Shown here in pieces: positions 1-7,925 of a DNA stretch of 18,907 nt; position 1 is the first letter of the stretch, and every line of letters starts with the position of its first letter. Made by a program: the position numbers and the translations under genes. The stretch covers positions 1 to 18,907 of the forward strand of contig JAJKJG010000108.1 of the NCBI GenBank assembly GCA_021154065.1, written 5' to 3'. Below the pieces are notes generated by a model that was not told where the DNA came from, did no database searches, and worked only from the letters and a program-made list of their open reading frames with translations. The DNA is from Methylobacterium sp. Its GTDB lineage: Bacteria > Pseudomonadota > Alphaproteobacteria > Rhizobiales > Beijerinckiaceae.

Positions 1-747
1 ATGACGCTGTTCATGATGGGCTACGTCGTCTACTGCGCCCGCCGCGACGGCATCCCGCGCGACGCGATGTTTCGCTGGCGCACGCTCGGCCTCACCTTCC
101 TCGGCGCGCTGCCGGCGCTGATGACGCCGGCGATCATCCTCGGCGGCATGACCTTCGGCTGGTTCACGCCGACGGAGGCGGCGATCGCCGCCTGCACCTG
201 GGCGCTGATCCTCGGTGTCTTCCTCTACCGCTCGCTGTCGTGGAAGCACTTCTACAAGGTGACGCTCGACACCATCGAGACGACCGCCGGCGTGCTCCTC
301 GTCGTCGCCGCCGCCTCGCTGTTCGGCTGGGTCTTGACGACGACGCGGCTCACCGAAGCCGCCGCCGACGCGCTCCTGTCGGTGACCGCCAACAAGTACG
401 TCATCCTGCTCCTGATCAACGTGCTGCTCCTCGTCGTCGGCTGCTTCCTCGAGACCATCGCCTCGATCTCGATCCTGGTTCCGGTGCTGATGCCGGTGCT
501 CGTCAAGGTCGGCATCGACCCGGTCCATTTCGGCGTCGTCATGACCTTGAACCTGATGATCGGCCTGCTGCACCCGCCGCTCGGCATGGTGCTGTTCGTG
601 CTGGCGCGGATCTCGAAGATGTCGGTCGAGCGCACCACCATGGCGATCCTGCCCTGGCTCATCCCGCTGCTGCTGTCGCTCATCGCCATCACGCTCATCC
701 CCGAGCTGACGCTCTGGCTGCCGCGCACGCTCGGCTTCGTGAAGTAG
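1..747 (+). CDS. TRAP transporter large permease (DctM family), C-terminal part
   Basis: This is the 12-helix-type large membrane subunit of a tripartite ATP-independent periplasmic transporter, which moves organic or sugar acids inward using an ion gradient. The window opens inside the gene: 248 residues are present against roughly 425 in the family, so the ATG at position 1 is probably internal. The visible part has the conserved segment GWFTPTEAAIAA near residues 52-63 and a run of hydrophobic helices, including one ending in FLETIASISILVPVLMPV and the DctM-typical segment GLLHPPLGMVLFVLARI near residues 188-204. It ends at a TAG. The UxaA-type dehydratase downstream suggests a sugar-acid substrate, which is inference. 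The small permease and the binding protein would lie upstream of the window. Confidence 0.93.
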   Translation: MTLFMMGYVVYCARRDGIPRDAMFRWRTLGLTFLGALPALMTPAIILGGMTFGWFTPTEAAIAACTWALILGVFLYRSLSWKHFYKVTLDTIETTAGVLLVVAAASLFGWVLTTTRLTEAAADALLSVTANKYVILLLINVLLLVVGCFLETIASISILVPVLMPVLVKVGIDPVHFGVVMTLNLMIGLLHPPLGMVLFVLARISKMSVERTTMAILPWLIPLLLSLIAITLIPELTLWLPRTLGFVK

Positions 748-757
748 CGGCGATCCT

Positions 758-900
758 CCCTCCCCTCAGGGGAGGGCCGACTCGCCGAAGGCGAGCGGGG
801 TGGGGTATGGCGCGGAGCGCCGTTCATGCGGCAACGGATTTCCTTGTGACGGATCGCGCTTCGCGCGATACCCCACCCTGACCCTCCCCTGAGGGGAGGG
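758..900. repeat. Palindromic intergenic repeat, two inverted units
   Basis: The two ends carry the same 19-base near-palindrome, CCCTCCCCTCAGGGGAGGG, at 758-776 and as its complement at 882-900. Inside, GTGGGGTAT (800-808) faces ATACCCCAC (868-876), and both are followed inward by GCGCG-rich sequence. The whole element is therefore two head-to-head units. The left unit has an extra small hairpin (ACTCGCCGAAGGCGAGC, 779-795) that the right one lacks. Dispersed elements of this look are common between genes in Rhizobiales. The GGGGAGGG of the right arm ends six bases before the ATG at 907 and may serve as its ribosome binding site. Confidence 0.75.
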
Positions 901-906
901 AATGCG

Positions 907-2454
907 ATGGCCCAAGCCGGACGGGAAAACCAGACCATGAACACCCCCCGCGTGATCCGCCTCAACGGCGAGGACAACGTCGTCATCGCGATCGACCTCG
1001 TGAACCAGGGCGATCCGGCCCATGGCCTGACGGCGCGCCAGCGCATCCACAAGGGCCACAAGATGGCGATCGAGCCGATCCGCGAGGGCGAGCCGATCCG
1101 CAAGTTCAACCAGATCATCGGCTTCGCGAAGAGCCACATCGCGCCCGGCGAATGGGTGCACGAGCATAACGTCGGTCTGCACGAGTTCGCGCGCGACTAC
1201 CGCTTCGCCGAGGATGCCCATGACGACGGCCGCCTGCCCGAGGACATGCGCGCCACCTTCGAGGGCTACCGGCGCCCGAACGGGCGCGCCGGCACGCGCA
1301 ACTACATCGGCATTCTCACCAGCGTGAACTGCTCGGCTTCGGTGGCGCGCTTTGCCGCCGCGGCGGTCGAGCGCTCGGGCGCGCTCGCCGACTACCCTGA
1401 AGTCGACGGCATCGTCGCGATCGTGCACGGCACCGGCTGCGGCCATGCCGCCTATGGCGAGGGCTTCGAGGTCCTGCGCCGCACGCAATGGGGCTACGCC
1501 AGCCACCCGAACTTCGCCGGCGTCGTCATGGTCGGCCTCGGCTGCGAGGTGTTCCAGATCGGCCGTATGAAGAAGGAATACGGGCTCGCCGAGACCGACA
1601 CCTTCCGCACCATGACGATCCAGGAGACCGGCGGCACGAAGAAGACCGTCGAGGCGATCTCGGCGGCGATCCGCGACATGCTGCCGATCGCAGCCAGCGC
1701 GCGGCGCGAGACGCGCCCCGCCTCCGAGCTCGTGCTCGCCCTGCAATGCGGCGGCTCGGACGGCTATTCGGCGATCACCGCGAACCCGGCGCTCGGCGCC
1801 GCGTCCGACCTGCTCGTTCGCCACGGCGGCACCTCGATCCTGTCCGAGACACCCGAGATCTACGGCGCCGAGCATCTCCTGACGCGGCGCGCCGCGACCC
1901 GCGCGATCGGCGAGAAGCTCGTCTCGCGCATCCGATGGTGGGAGGACTACACGGCCAAGAACGGCGGCGAGATGAACAACAACCCCTCGCCCGGCAACAA
2001 GGCCGGCGGCCTGACGACGATCCTCGAGAAGTCGCTCGGAGCGGCGGCGAAAGGCGGCCAGGCGACGCTGCGCGCCGTCTACGAATACGCCGAGCAGGTG
2101 CGCGAGAAGGGCTTCGTCTACATGGACACACCGGGCTACGACCCGGTCGCCGCGACCGGCCAGGTCGCCGGCGGCGCAAACCTCATCTGCTTCACCACCG
2201 GCCGCGGCAGCGCCTTCGGCGCCAAGCCCGCCCCCTCGATCAAGCTCGCCACGAACTCCGATATCTACCGCAAGATGGAGGACGACATGGACATCAACTG
2301 CGGCGACGTCCTCGACGGGGTGTCGATCGAGGCGAAGGGCGAGGAGATCTTCAGGAAGGTGCTCAGCGTCGCGTCGGGCGAGCACACCAAATCGGAGGAG
2401 CTGGGCTATGGCGACGCGGAGTTCGTGCCGTGGCAGATCGGGGCGGTGATGTGA
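907..2454 (+). CDS. UxaA/GarD-family sugar-acid dehydratase (altronate or galactarate dehydratase type)
   Basis: Dehydrates an aldonate or aldarate such as altronate or galactarate to a 2-keto-3-deoxy acid in the cytoplasm. The N-terminus is a SAF domain (about residues 15-90, with RQRIHKGHKMAI). The rest is the galactarate dehydratase/altronate hydrolase domain, with HGTGCGHAAYGEG, VGLGCEVFQIGRM, LQCGGSDGYSAITANPALG, NNPSPGNKAGGLTTILEKS and a C-terminal FTTGRGSAFG...NCGDVLDG stretch. The 515-residue length fits full-length enzymes. The start at 907 has a GAGGGGAGGG run just upstream, supplied by the repeat. An in-frame ATG at 937 (MNTPRVIRL) fits the family N-terminus about as well but has a weaker ribosome binding site. 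The preceding TRAP permease suggests coupled import and catabolism. Altronate, galactarate and related acids cannot be separated from sequence alone. Confidence 0.93.
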   Translation: MAQAGRENQTMNTPRVIRLNGEDNVVIAIDLVNQGDPAHGLTARQRIHKGHKMAIEPIREGEPIRKFNQIIGFAKSHIAPGEWVHEHNVGLHEFARDYRFAEDAHDDGRLPEDMRATFEGYRRPNGRAGTRNYIGILTSVNCSASVARFAAAAVERSGALADYPEVDGIVAIVHGTGCGHAAYGEGFEVLRRTQWGYASHPNFAGVVMVGLGCEVFQIGRMKKEYGLAETDTFRTMTIQETGGTKKTVEAISAAIRDMLPIAASARRETRPASELVLALQCGGSDGYSAITANPALGAASDLLVRHGGTSILSETPEIYGAEHLLTRRAATRAIGEKLVSRIRWWEDYTAKNGGEMNNNPSPGNKAGGLTTILEKSLGAAAKGGQATLRAVYEYAEQVREKGFVYMDTPGYDPVAATGQVAGGANLICFTTGRGSAFGAKPAPSIKLATNSDIYRKMEDDMDINCGDVLDGVSIEAKGEEIFRKVLSVASGEHTKSEELGYGDAEFVPWQIGAVM

Positions 2455-2534
2455 GGGTAGGCAGGCCATCTACATGCGCCGTTAACTAGTCGTCCTGGAC
2501 TCTCCAGTCCGTCCCATCTGCCGTAAGCTATTGA

Positions 2535-3365
2535 ATGCCCTCTGAAACGTCAGTCCCAATGCACGCCACCGAGCAACCTCAGCTTGAACCGTTCCTGAAA
2601 TGGGCAGGCGGTAAACGTTGGCTGTGTCGCAAGTACCCCGGAATTTTTCCGCCTAGCTTCGAGCGGTACGTGGAGCCATTTCTCGGCAGCGGTGCTGTAT
2701 TCTTTCACCTTTCGCCCTCGCGCGCGCTCCTTTCGGACGTCAATACGGCGCTCGTCGAAACGTATATCGCGATGAGACGATCACCCGTGAACATTCACAG
2801 GCTTGTGAAGACGCACGGGATAAACCACAGCGCTGAGCATTATTACAAAATACGAGCTCACATTCCCTCTACCGCTGCAGAGAAAGCAGCTCGCTTCATT
2901 TACCTAAATTGGGCATGCTGGAACGGCCTTTATCGCGAAAACCAGCGCGGAGAGTTCAACGTACCGAAGGGTACGAAAGAAAATATTGTACTGGCCGGCG
3001 ATGACTTTTCGCGAACCGCACGCCTCCTGCGGCAAGCAGTTTTATTTTCCGGAGACTTTGAGACCACACTGGATCGCGTAACAGAAAGTGACTTTGTCTT
3101 TATAGACCCACCGTATACCGTCAAGCATAATGCAAACGGCTTTATAAAATATAACCAAGCGATCTTTTCATGGAACGACCAACGCCGCCTGCGCGCGGCC
3201 GTGGGGCGGGCCGCAAAGCGTGGCGCGCGCATCCTTGTCACCAACGCCGACCATGCCACGGTCGGGCAGTTGTACCGGGGGCTGGGGGTAAAATTTACAC
3301 TTGCGGCGCGTCGGCTTCGCCGCTGCAATGCTCCCCGTCGACAGCCGGGCAGTTTTACGAATTGA
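2535..3365 (+). CDS. Dam-like DNA adenine N6-methyltransferase (D12 class), C-terminus possibly frameshifted
   Basis: Transfers a methyl group from S-adenosylmethionine to adenine in DNA. The order is that of the D12/Dam family: FLKWAGGKRWL (residues 20-30, motif X), YVEPFLGSGAVFFHLSP (45-61, the AdoMet-binding motif I), the WNGLYRENQRGEFNVPKG stretch (129-146) that corresponds to the Dam/DpnM segment, and the catalytic FVFIDPPY (187-194, motif IV). ILVTNADHATVGQLYRGLG (233-251) matches the family's late region. After about residue 256 the sequence becomes arginine-rich and unlike the family, while the -1 frame continues with a more plausible tail (QFYELTLSN). A frameshift near 3290-3310 is possible. 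A GATC target is the family default and is not shown here. Alphaproteobacteria normally use CcrM, so a Dam-type gene in an AT-rich patch points to acquisition. Confidence 0.88.
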   Translation: MPSETSVPMHATEQPQLEPFLKWAGGKRWLCRKYPGIFPPSFERYVEPFLGSGAVFFHLSPSRALLSDVNTALVETYIAMRRSPVNIHRLVKTHGINHSAEHYYKIRAHIPSTAAEKAARFIYLNWACWNGLYRENQRGEFNVPKGTKENIVLAGDDFSRTARLLRQAVLFSGDFETTLDRVTESDFVFIDPPYTVKHNANGFIKYNQAIFSWNDQRRLRAAVGRAAKRGARILVTNADHATVGQLYRGLGVKFTLAARRLRRCNAPRRQPGSFTN

Positions 3366-3385
3366 CCCTTTCGAACCGGCCCGGC

Positions 3386-4048
3386 GACTTCGACGACTCA
3401 GAAACCGTTTTGTTCCGAGAGATCGCGCGCGTGATCGATGGGCAGCATCGTATCGAGACGTGCCATGATATTGCTATTCTTCTCGACCGGGAACAGAAAA
3501 GCCCGTTTTTTAGGCGTATTAAGCGCCTTGGAACTGCTACAGAAGGGAGGTCTGCTGAAACCCTGTCTCAGGCTTCGTTCGTCAAAGCGCTCCTCCCATA
3601 CATTTCGGACAATCCTTTGCTCGACCGAGACATAGGGAAGCGGCGGGGTTTTTGGCCAAAGTCGCAGACTTTTGACCGCGAGCGGCTCATTTTCAGAGAT
3701 TTCTTTCTTGCTCAAGAGGACGAGAAGATAGCACTTAACGTCTGGAACTACTTCGACGCCGTTCGACAGAAATGGCCCGCCGCTTGGCGAGATATAGAGG
3801 CGGGCTACATTTTGAACAGAACGAATGGCTTCCTCGCACTGATGAGATTCCTTCGACCAGCCTTCATCGCTTTAAACGGGTTCGGCAAGGTTCTACCTAT
3901 GCAAGCGTATTTAACTTTATTTGGGCCCCTCGGTTTACGCGACGTGGATTTTAATCGAGAAAGGTATTTGCCCGGATCCAGCGGCCAAACTGCGCTTTAT
4001 CAGGACCTTATGGAAGGAAGCGGAACCTCTGCGCGTTTGCGCAGGTAA
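3386..4048 (+). pseudogene. DGQHR-domain protein (DndB-like family), internally deleted
   Basis: The frame contains FREIARVIDGQHRIE (3413-3457), the signature of DGQHR-domain proteins, a family that includes DndB of phosphorothioate DNA modification and many island-borne relatives. Normally the DGQHR box is followed by a conserved stretch of some 55-60 residues with a nucleotide-binding-like core and an IN...Q motif. Here it jumps straight to CHDIAILLDREQKSPFFRRI, which belongs after that stretch. Downstream the family pattern is intact: RIKRLGTATEGRSAETLSQA, LLPYISDNPL, VWNYFDAVRQKWPAAW, NRTNGFLALMRFLRPAF and PGSSGQTALYQDLMEGSG, ending at TAA. The deletion is in frame at about 3457/3458. No convincing start exists: the frame is open back into dam (to 3170), and only TTG or GTG codons follow. 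I read it as a broken gene; the coordinates mark the recognisable part. Confidence 0.75.
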
Positions 4049-4260
4049 GTTGGAGTGAGGACCCCTGGGTAAAACCGCTTAACATCGGCTAGAGTTTAGT
4101 CCTAAATTCTCGCCGTCTCCGTTCGCCGGGAGGACGCTTTCGCGAGGCGTCGCGTCGGAGGCGGACCGGTGCCGCGCGGGGAACGCCTGCCCGGTCCGGT
4201 GGTCGCCTGAGGAACATGCGTCCAAGGGTCGGGCGGGCCTCCTACCCTGTGGCGAGATCC

Positions 4261-5856
4261 TCACCGCTTCGCCGGCACGATATCGTGGGCGAGCGTATCC
4301 TCGTCGGATCGCGGCTTCGGGATGTCGACCTTGTCCTTTTGCAGCGCCCAGGCGGACGAGATGGCGACGAGCGGCAGCGACACCCGTTCCTTCATGAACA
4401 GCGCGCCGGCCTCCTCCAGGAGCGCGCGGCGCTTGCCCTCGTCGAGCTCGGTCGCGGCCTGCTGCAGGAGCTTGTCGAGATCCGGGTTCGAGTAGCCGCG
4501 CCAGTTGAAGGCGCCCATCTTGAGCTGCGGGTTGTTCGAGTGCCCGAGCGACGACAGGGTGTAGTGCGCCTCGCCGGTGATCGTGCCCCAGCCCGACATC
4601 ACGAAGGAGTAGTCGCCGCGCGTGCGGCCCGGGAACAGCACCGCCGCCGGCTGGCCGTTCGCCTGCACCTCGAGCCCGATGCGGGCGAGCATCTGCGCGA
4701 CCGAGGTGCCGACGGCGCGGTCGCCGGGCAGGCGGTCGTTGGTGAAATGGAAGCCGATCTTGAAGCCGTTCGGGTAGCCGGCCTCGGCGAGAAGCTGGCG
4801 CGCGCGCTGCACGTTCGGGCGCAACTCGGGCAGCTTCTCGTTGTAGCCGAAGATGCCGGGGGTCACCATCTGGTTGACCGGCCGGCCGAGGCCCTCCATC
4901 GACACCTCGGCGAGCGCCGGCCGGTCGATGGCGAGATCGACGGCCTCGCGCACTCGCGCGTCCTTGAACGGGTTCTGCGGCAGGGCTGAGCCGTCCTTGG
5001 CGAAGATCTGCGGAGGCTTGTCGCGGAAGTCGAACTCGATGTTGAAGACGTAAGGCGTGTCGACCTTGACGATCTTCAGCTTCGGGTCCTTCTCGAGCGT
5101 CGGCACGTCGGCCGCCGGCACGCGCACGATCATGTCGACCTGGCCGGCCTTGAGCTGCGCGACGCGGGCGGAATCGTTCGGGATCTCCTTGCGCACCACC
5201 TTCTGCCACGGCGAGGCGCCGCGCCAATGGCCGTCGAAGCGCTCGAGCACGAGCTCCTCCTTCGGCGTCCAGGAGACGAACCGGAACGGGCCGGTGCCGA
5301 TCGCCGCCTTGCCTGAATTGAAGGCGGCGTTGGCGCTCTCCTTGGTCAGGCCGGCGGCCGCCTTCGCCGAGACGATGAACAGGCGGATGAAGTCGTTCGG
5401 CAGCGTCGGCGCCGGCCCGTCGGTGATGACGTGGACCGTGTGCGGGTCGACGACCTTCGCCTCCTTGACGCGGCGGACGTAGATCATCGTCGGGTTCGGG
5501 CCCGAGACGATCGGGATGCGCTCGATCGAGAACTTCACGTCCTCGGCCGTGAAGTCCGAGCCGTCGTGGAATTTCACGCCCTCGCGCAGCTTGAACTCCC
5601 AGGTCGTCGGGTCGACGACCTTCCAGGAGGTCGCAAGCCCGGGCTCGAGCTGGAGCTTGTCGCCGGACCAGACCAGCGTGTCGAAGACGTGCTTCAGCGC
5701 CTCGGCATGGGTGCCGGTCGCGGTGTAGTGCGGATCGATCGATTCCGGTCCTGCGCGCACGCCGATGGTCAGCGTCTGCGCGAGCGCGGAGCCGGCCAGG
5801 AGGGTCCCGCCGAGGACGGCGAGTGCGAAGCTGCGGACACTGTGCTGGACGCTCAT
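4261..5856 (-). CDS. ABC transporter substrate-binding protein, family 5 (dipeptide/oligopeptide type)
   Basis: Periplasmic solute receptor of the DppA/OppA/NikA family, feeding the permeases encoded divergently from 6082. The chosen ATG at 5856 gives a clean signal peptide (MSVQHSVRSFALAVLGGTLL, then AGSALA before Q). Extending to 5928 would add a stretch read from the REP repeat and bury the signal, so that start is rejected. The mature protein follows the family order: LTIGVRAGPESIDPHYTATG at the start, WEFKLREGVKFHDGSDFTAE with EDVKFSIERI, IGTGPFRFVSWTPKEELVLE, then the peptide-binding lobe with VREAVDLAIDR and ARQLLAEAGYPNG. At 531 residues it has the normal length. Ligand class (dipeptide, oligopeptide, glutathione or nickel) cannot be settled from sequence alone. 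Confidence 0.94.
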   Translation of the reverse strand: MSVQHSVRSFALAVLGGTLLAGSALAQTLTIGVRAGPESIDPHYTATGTHAEALKHVFDTLVWSGDKLQLEPGLATSWKVVDPTTWEFKLREGVKFHDGSDFTAEDVKFSIERIPIVSGPNPTMIYVRRVKEAKVVDPHTVHVITDGPAPTLPNDFIRLFIVSAKAAAGLTKESANAAFNSGKAAIGTGPFRFVSWTPKEELVLERFDGHWRGASPWQKVVRKEIPNDSARVAQLKAGQVDMIVRVPAADVPTLEKDPKLKIVKVDTPYVFNIEFDFRDKPPQIFAKDGSALPQNPFKDARVREAVDLAIDRPALAEVSMEGLGRPVNQMVTPGIFGYNEKLPELRPNVQRARQLLAEAGYPNGFKIGFHFTNDRLPGDRAVGTSVAQMLARIGLEVQANGQPAAVLFPGRTRGDYSFVMSGWGTITGEAHYTLSSLGHSNNPQLKMGAFNWRGYSNPDLDKLLQQAATELDEGKRRALLEEAGALFMKERVSLPLVAISSAWALQKDKVDIPKPRSDEDTLAHDIVPAKR

Positions 5857-5875
5857 GCGGTTCTCTACCCCTGTC

Positions 5876-5977
5876 CCGGTCATCCCGGACGGCCCGAAGG
5901 GCCGATCCGGGATCCACACTCGGGCCACGGCCCCGGTATGGATCCCGGCTCTCCGCTTCGCTGCGGCCGGGATGACC
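5876..5977. repeat. REP-like pair in the dpp divergent region
   Basis: Two inverted units face each other. Unit 1 runs from 5878 as GGTCATCCCGG, then a small hairpin (GGCCCGAAGGGCC), then ATCCGGGATCCACA. Unit 2 is on the other strand, reading from 5977 as GGTCATCCCGG, then a different hairpin (CCGCAGCGAAGCGG), then CCGGGATCCATAC. A third unit of the same design starts at 18842. The pair sits between the binding-protein gene and the permease operon, so it occupies much of their shared 225-base regulatory region. Confidence 0.8.
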
Positions 5978-6081
5978 CGCGGGAAGAGGAGAGCCGCAGT
6001 CTAAGAGCGGACCGGGCTCTTCCTCAACTGCCGAATTGCCGGCGGTAGCCGCACGGGTGCCGCATGCTATGACTCAGGCCC

Positions 6082-7053
6082 ATGCTCGGCTTCGTCATCC
6101 AGCGCGTGCTGCAGGCCGCCCTCGTCATGGTGGCGATGTCGGCGCTCGTCTTCGTCGGCGTCTATGCGGTCGGCAACCCGATCGACGTTCTGATCTCGCC
6201 CGACGCAACCCAGGACATCCGCGCCGCGACGATTGCCCGCTACGGCCTCGACCGTCCGCTCTACGAGCAGTATTTCACCTTCCTCGGCAACATCCTCTCC
6301 GGCGACATGGGCCGCTCCTTCGTGTTCGGCATGCCGGTGCTGCAGCTCATCATGCAGCGGCTGCCGGCGACGCTCGAGCTCACCCTCGTCGCGGTGATCG
6401 CCGCCACCCTCGCCGGCGTCCCGCTCGGCATCTATGCCGGCTATCGCCCCGACAGCCCGGCGGCGAAGACCATCATGGCGGTGTCGATCCTCGGCTTCTC
6501 GGTGCCGACCTTCTGGGTCGGGCTGATCCTGATCCTGTTCTTCGCCGTCCATCTCGGCTGGCTGCCGGCCGGGAGCCGCGGCGCCACAAGGAGCCTCTTC
6601 GGCGTCGAGTGGAGCGTCCTCACCCTCGACGGCTGGAAGCATCTGATCCTGCCGGCGACGAACCTCGCTTTGTTCAAGCTCGCGATGATGATCCGCCTCG
6701 CCCGCGCCGGCACGCGCGAGATCATGCTGACCGACACCATCAAGTTCGCGCGCGCCGCCGGGCTTTCGGAAGCGACGATCCTGCGCCGGCACGTCCTGAA
6801 GCTGATCTCGATCCCGATCGTGACGGTGTTCGGGCTGGAATTCGGCTCGACGCTTGCTTTCGCGGTCGTGACCGAGACCATCTTCTCCTGGCCGGGCGTC
6901 GGCAAGCTCATCATCGATTCGATCGCCCAGCTCGACCGGCCGGTGATGGTCGCCTACCTGATCCTGATCGCCTTCCTGTTCGTGACCATCAACCTCGCGA
7001 TCGACCTCGTCTACGCGCTGCTCGATCCGCGCCTGCGCCGGGGGGCGGCGTGA
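6082..7053 (+). CDS. ABC transporter permease, DppB family
   Basis: First membrane subunit of the dipeptide/oligopeptide-type importer. It starts MLGFVIQRVLQAALVMVAMS, a typical DppB first helix, and has the family's GDMGRSFVFGMPV segment, the GFSVPTFWVGLILILFF helix, and the cytoplasmic EAA loop that docks the ATPase (ARAAGLSEATILRRHVLK). The last helix is followed by LLDPRLR. At 323 residues it is full length. The ATG at 6082 is chosen because it places the first helix at the N-terminus, although no strong Shine-Dalgarno sequence is visible. The stop overlaps the GTG of the next permease by four bases (GTGA), implying translational coupling. Confidence 0.95.
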   Translation: MLGFVIQRVLQAALVMVAMSALVFVGVYAVGNPIDVLISPDATQDIRAATIARYGLDRPLYEQYFTFLGNILSGDMGRSFVFGMPVLQLIMQRLPATLELTLVAVIAATLAGVPLGIYAGYRPDSPAAKTIMAVSILGFSVPTFWVGLILILFFAVHLGWLPAGSRGATRSLFGVEWSVLTLDGWKHLILPATNLALFKLAMMIRLARAGTREIMLTDTIKFARAAGLSEATILRRHVLKLISIPIVTVFGLEFGSTLAFAVVTETIFSWPGVGKLIIDSIAQLDRPVMVAYLILIAFLFVTINLAIDLVYALLDPRLRRGAA

Positions 7054-7925
7054 ACGCCGAGGCGCTGTCCGCCTTCTGGTCCGAGTTCCGCGAGAGCCGC
7101 GTCGCCGTCGCGGCGCTCGCCATCATCGTCGGCGTCATCATCGCCGTCATCATCGCGCCCCTCATCACCCCGCAGGACCCCTACGACCTCGCGAACCTGC
7201 CGCTTTCGGACGCCCGGCGCCCGCCGGGCTTCGTCGGCCAGGACGGCTACACGCATCTCCTCGGCACCGACGCGCAGGGCCGCGACCTCTATTCGGCGAT
7301 CCTCTACGGCCTTCGCATCTCGCTGCAGATGGGGCTCGTCGCCGGCGCGATCGCGCTCGCCATCGGCGCGACGCTCGGCATCGTCGCGGCCCATGCCGGC
7401 GGACGCGTCGAGGCGCTGATCATGCGCATCGTCGACCTGCAGCTCTCCTTCCCGGCGATCCTGCTCGCGCTCGTGCTCGCGGCGCTCCTCGGCCAGGGCA
7501 AGGCGCAGCTGATCACGGCGCTCGTCGCGGCGCAGTACGCCTATTTCGCCCGCACAGCGTTCGGCGCCGCCGCCGCCGAGCGCCGCAAGGACTACATCGA
7601 GGCCGCCGCCGCGACGCCGCTCTCGGGCGCGCGCATCGTCTTCCGCCACCTGCTGCCGAACTCGCTGCCGCCGCTCATCGTCGTCGCGACGCTGCAGGTC
7701 GCGAACGCCATCTCGCTCGAGGCGACGCTGTCGTTCCTGGGGCTCGGCCTGCCGCCGACCGAGCCGTCGCTCGGCATGCTGATCGCCAACGGCTTCCAGT
7801 ACATGATGAGCGGCCGCTACTGGATCTCGGTCTATCCCGGCATCGCGCTCATCATCATCATCGTCGCCATCAACCTCGTCGGCGACCAGATCCGCGACCA
7901 GCTCAATCCGAGGCTGCGGCGGTGA
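7050..7925 (+). CDS. ABC transporter permease, DppC family
   Basis: Second membrane subunit of the same importer. It begins with GTG in a GTGA overlap with the DppB-type gene. The frame is open further upstream, but that part is only the out-of-frame shadow of the first permease. DppC features are LITPQDPYDLANLPLSDARR after the first helix, HLLGTDAQGRDLYSAILYG, and the EAA loop DYIEAAAATPLSGARIVFRH followed by LLPNSLPPLIV and SLEATLSFLGLGLPP. The 291-residue length is normal. The stop codon again overlaps the next start by four bases. Confidence 0.95.
   Translation: MNAEALSAFWSEFRESRVAVAALAIIVGVIIAVIIAPLITPQDPYDLANLPLSDARRPPGFVGQDGYTHLLGTDAQGRDLYSAILYGLRISLQMGLVAGAIALAIGATLGIVAAHAGGRVEALIMRIVDLQLSFPAILLALVLAALLGQGKAQLITALVAAQYAYFARTAFGAAAAERRKDYIEAAAATPLSGARIVFRHLLPNSLPPLIVVATLQVANAISLEATLSFLGLGLPPTEPSLGMLIANGFQYMMSGRYWISVYPGIALIIIIVAINLVGDQIRDQLNPRLRR

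Larger units (their letters stand above)
2461..4110. other. AT-richer acquired patch (remnant of a modification/defence island)
   Basis: Base composition falls visibly here, with frequent AT-rich codons such as ttt, aaa, tat and att, compared with the strongly GC-biased neighbours on both sides. The two genes inside, a Dam-type methylase and a DGQHR-domain protein, are typical of genomic islands rather than of metabolic operons. I see no integrase, no tRNA edge and no convincing direct repeats, so the boundaries are set by composition only. The 80 bases between 2455 and 2534 hold no gene. Confidence 0.65.

Noticed and set aside
766..2469. A 567-codon minus-strand frame opposite the dehydratase gene
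   Set aside because: Shadow of the real gene; composition-driven, with no recognisable product.
2497..2510. Short hairpin GGACT/AGTCC ahead of the dam gene
   Set aside because: Only five base pairs and no T-run; not enough to call a terminator or attachment site.
4162..4198. Eight-base inverted repeat CGGACCGG/CCGGTCCG downstream of the binding protein gene
   Set aside because: The 21-base spacer and absence of a T-run on either strand make it a poor terminator; it may be chance in GC-rich DNA.
4079..5917. A 612-codon minus-strand frame overlapping the binding protein gene
   Set aside because: Same strand but another frame; the translation is Arg/Pro-rich without domains, whereas the frame ending at 4261 gives a clear family-5 binding protein.
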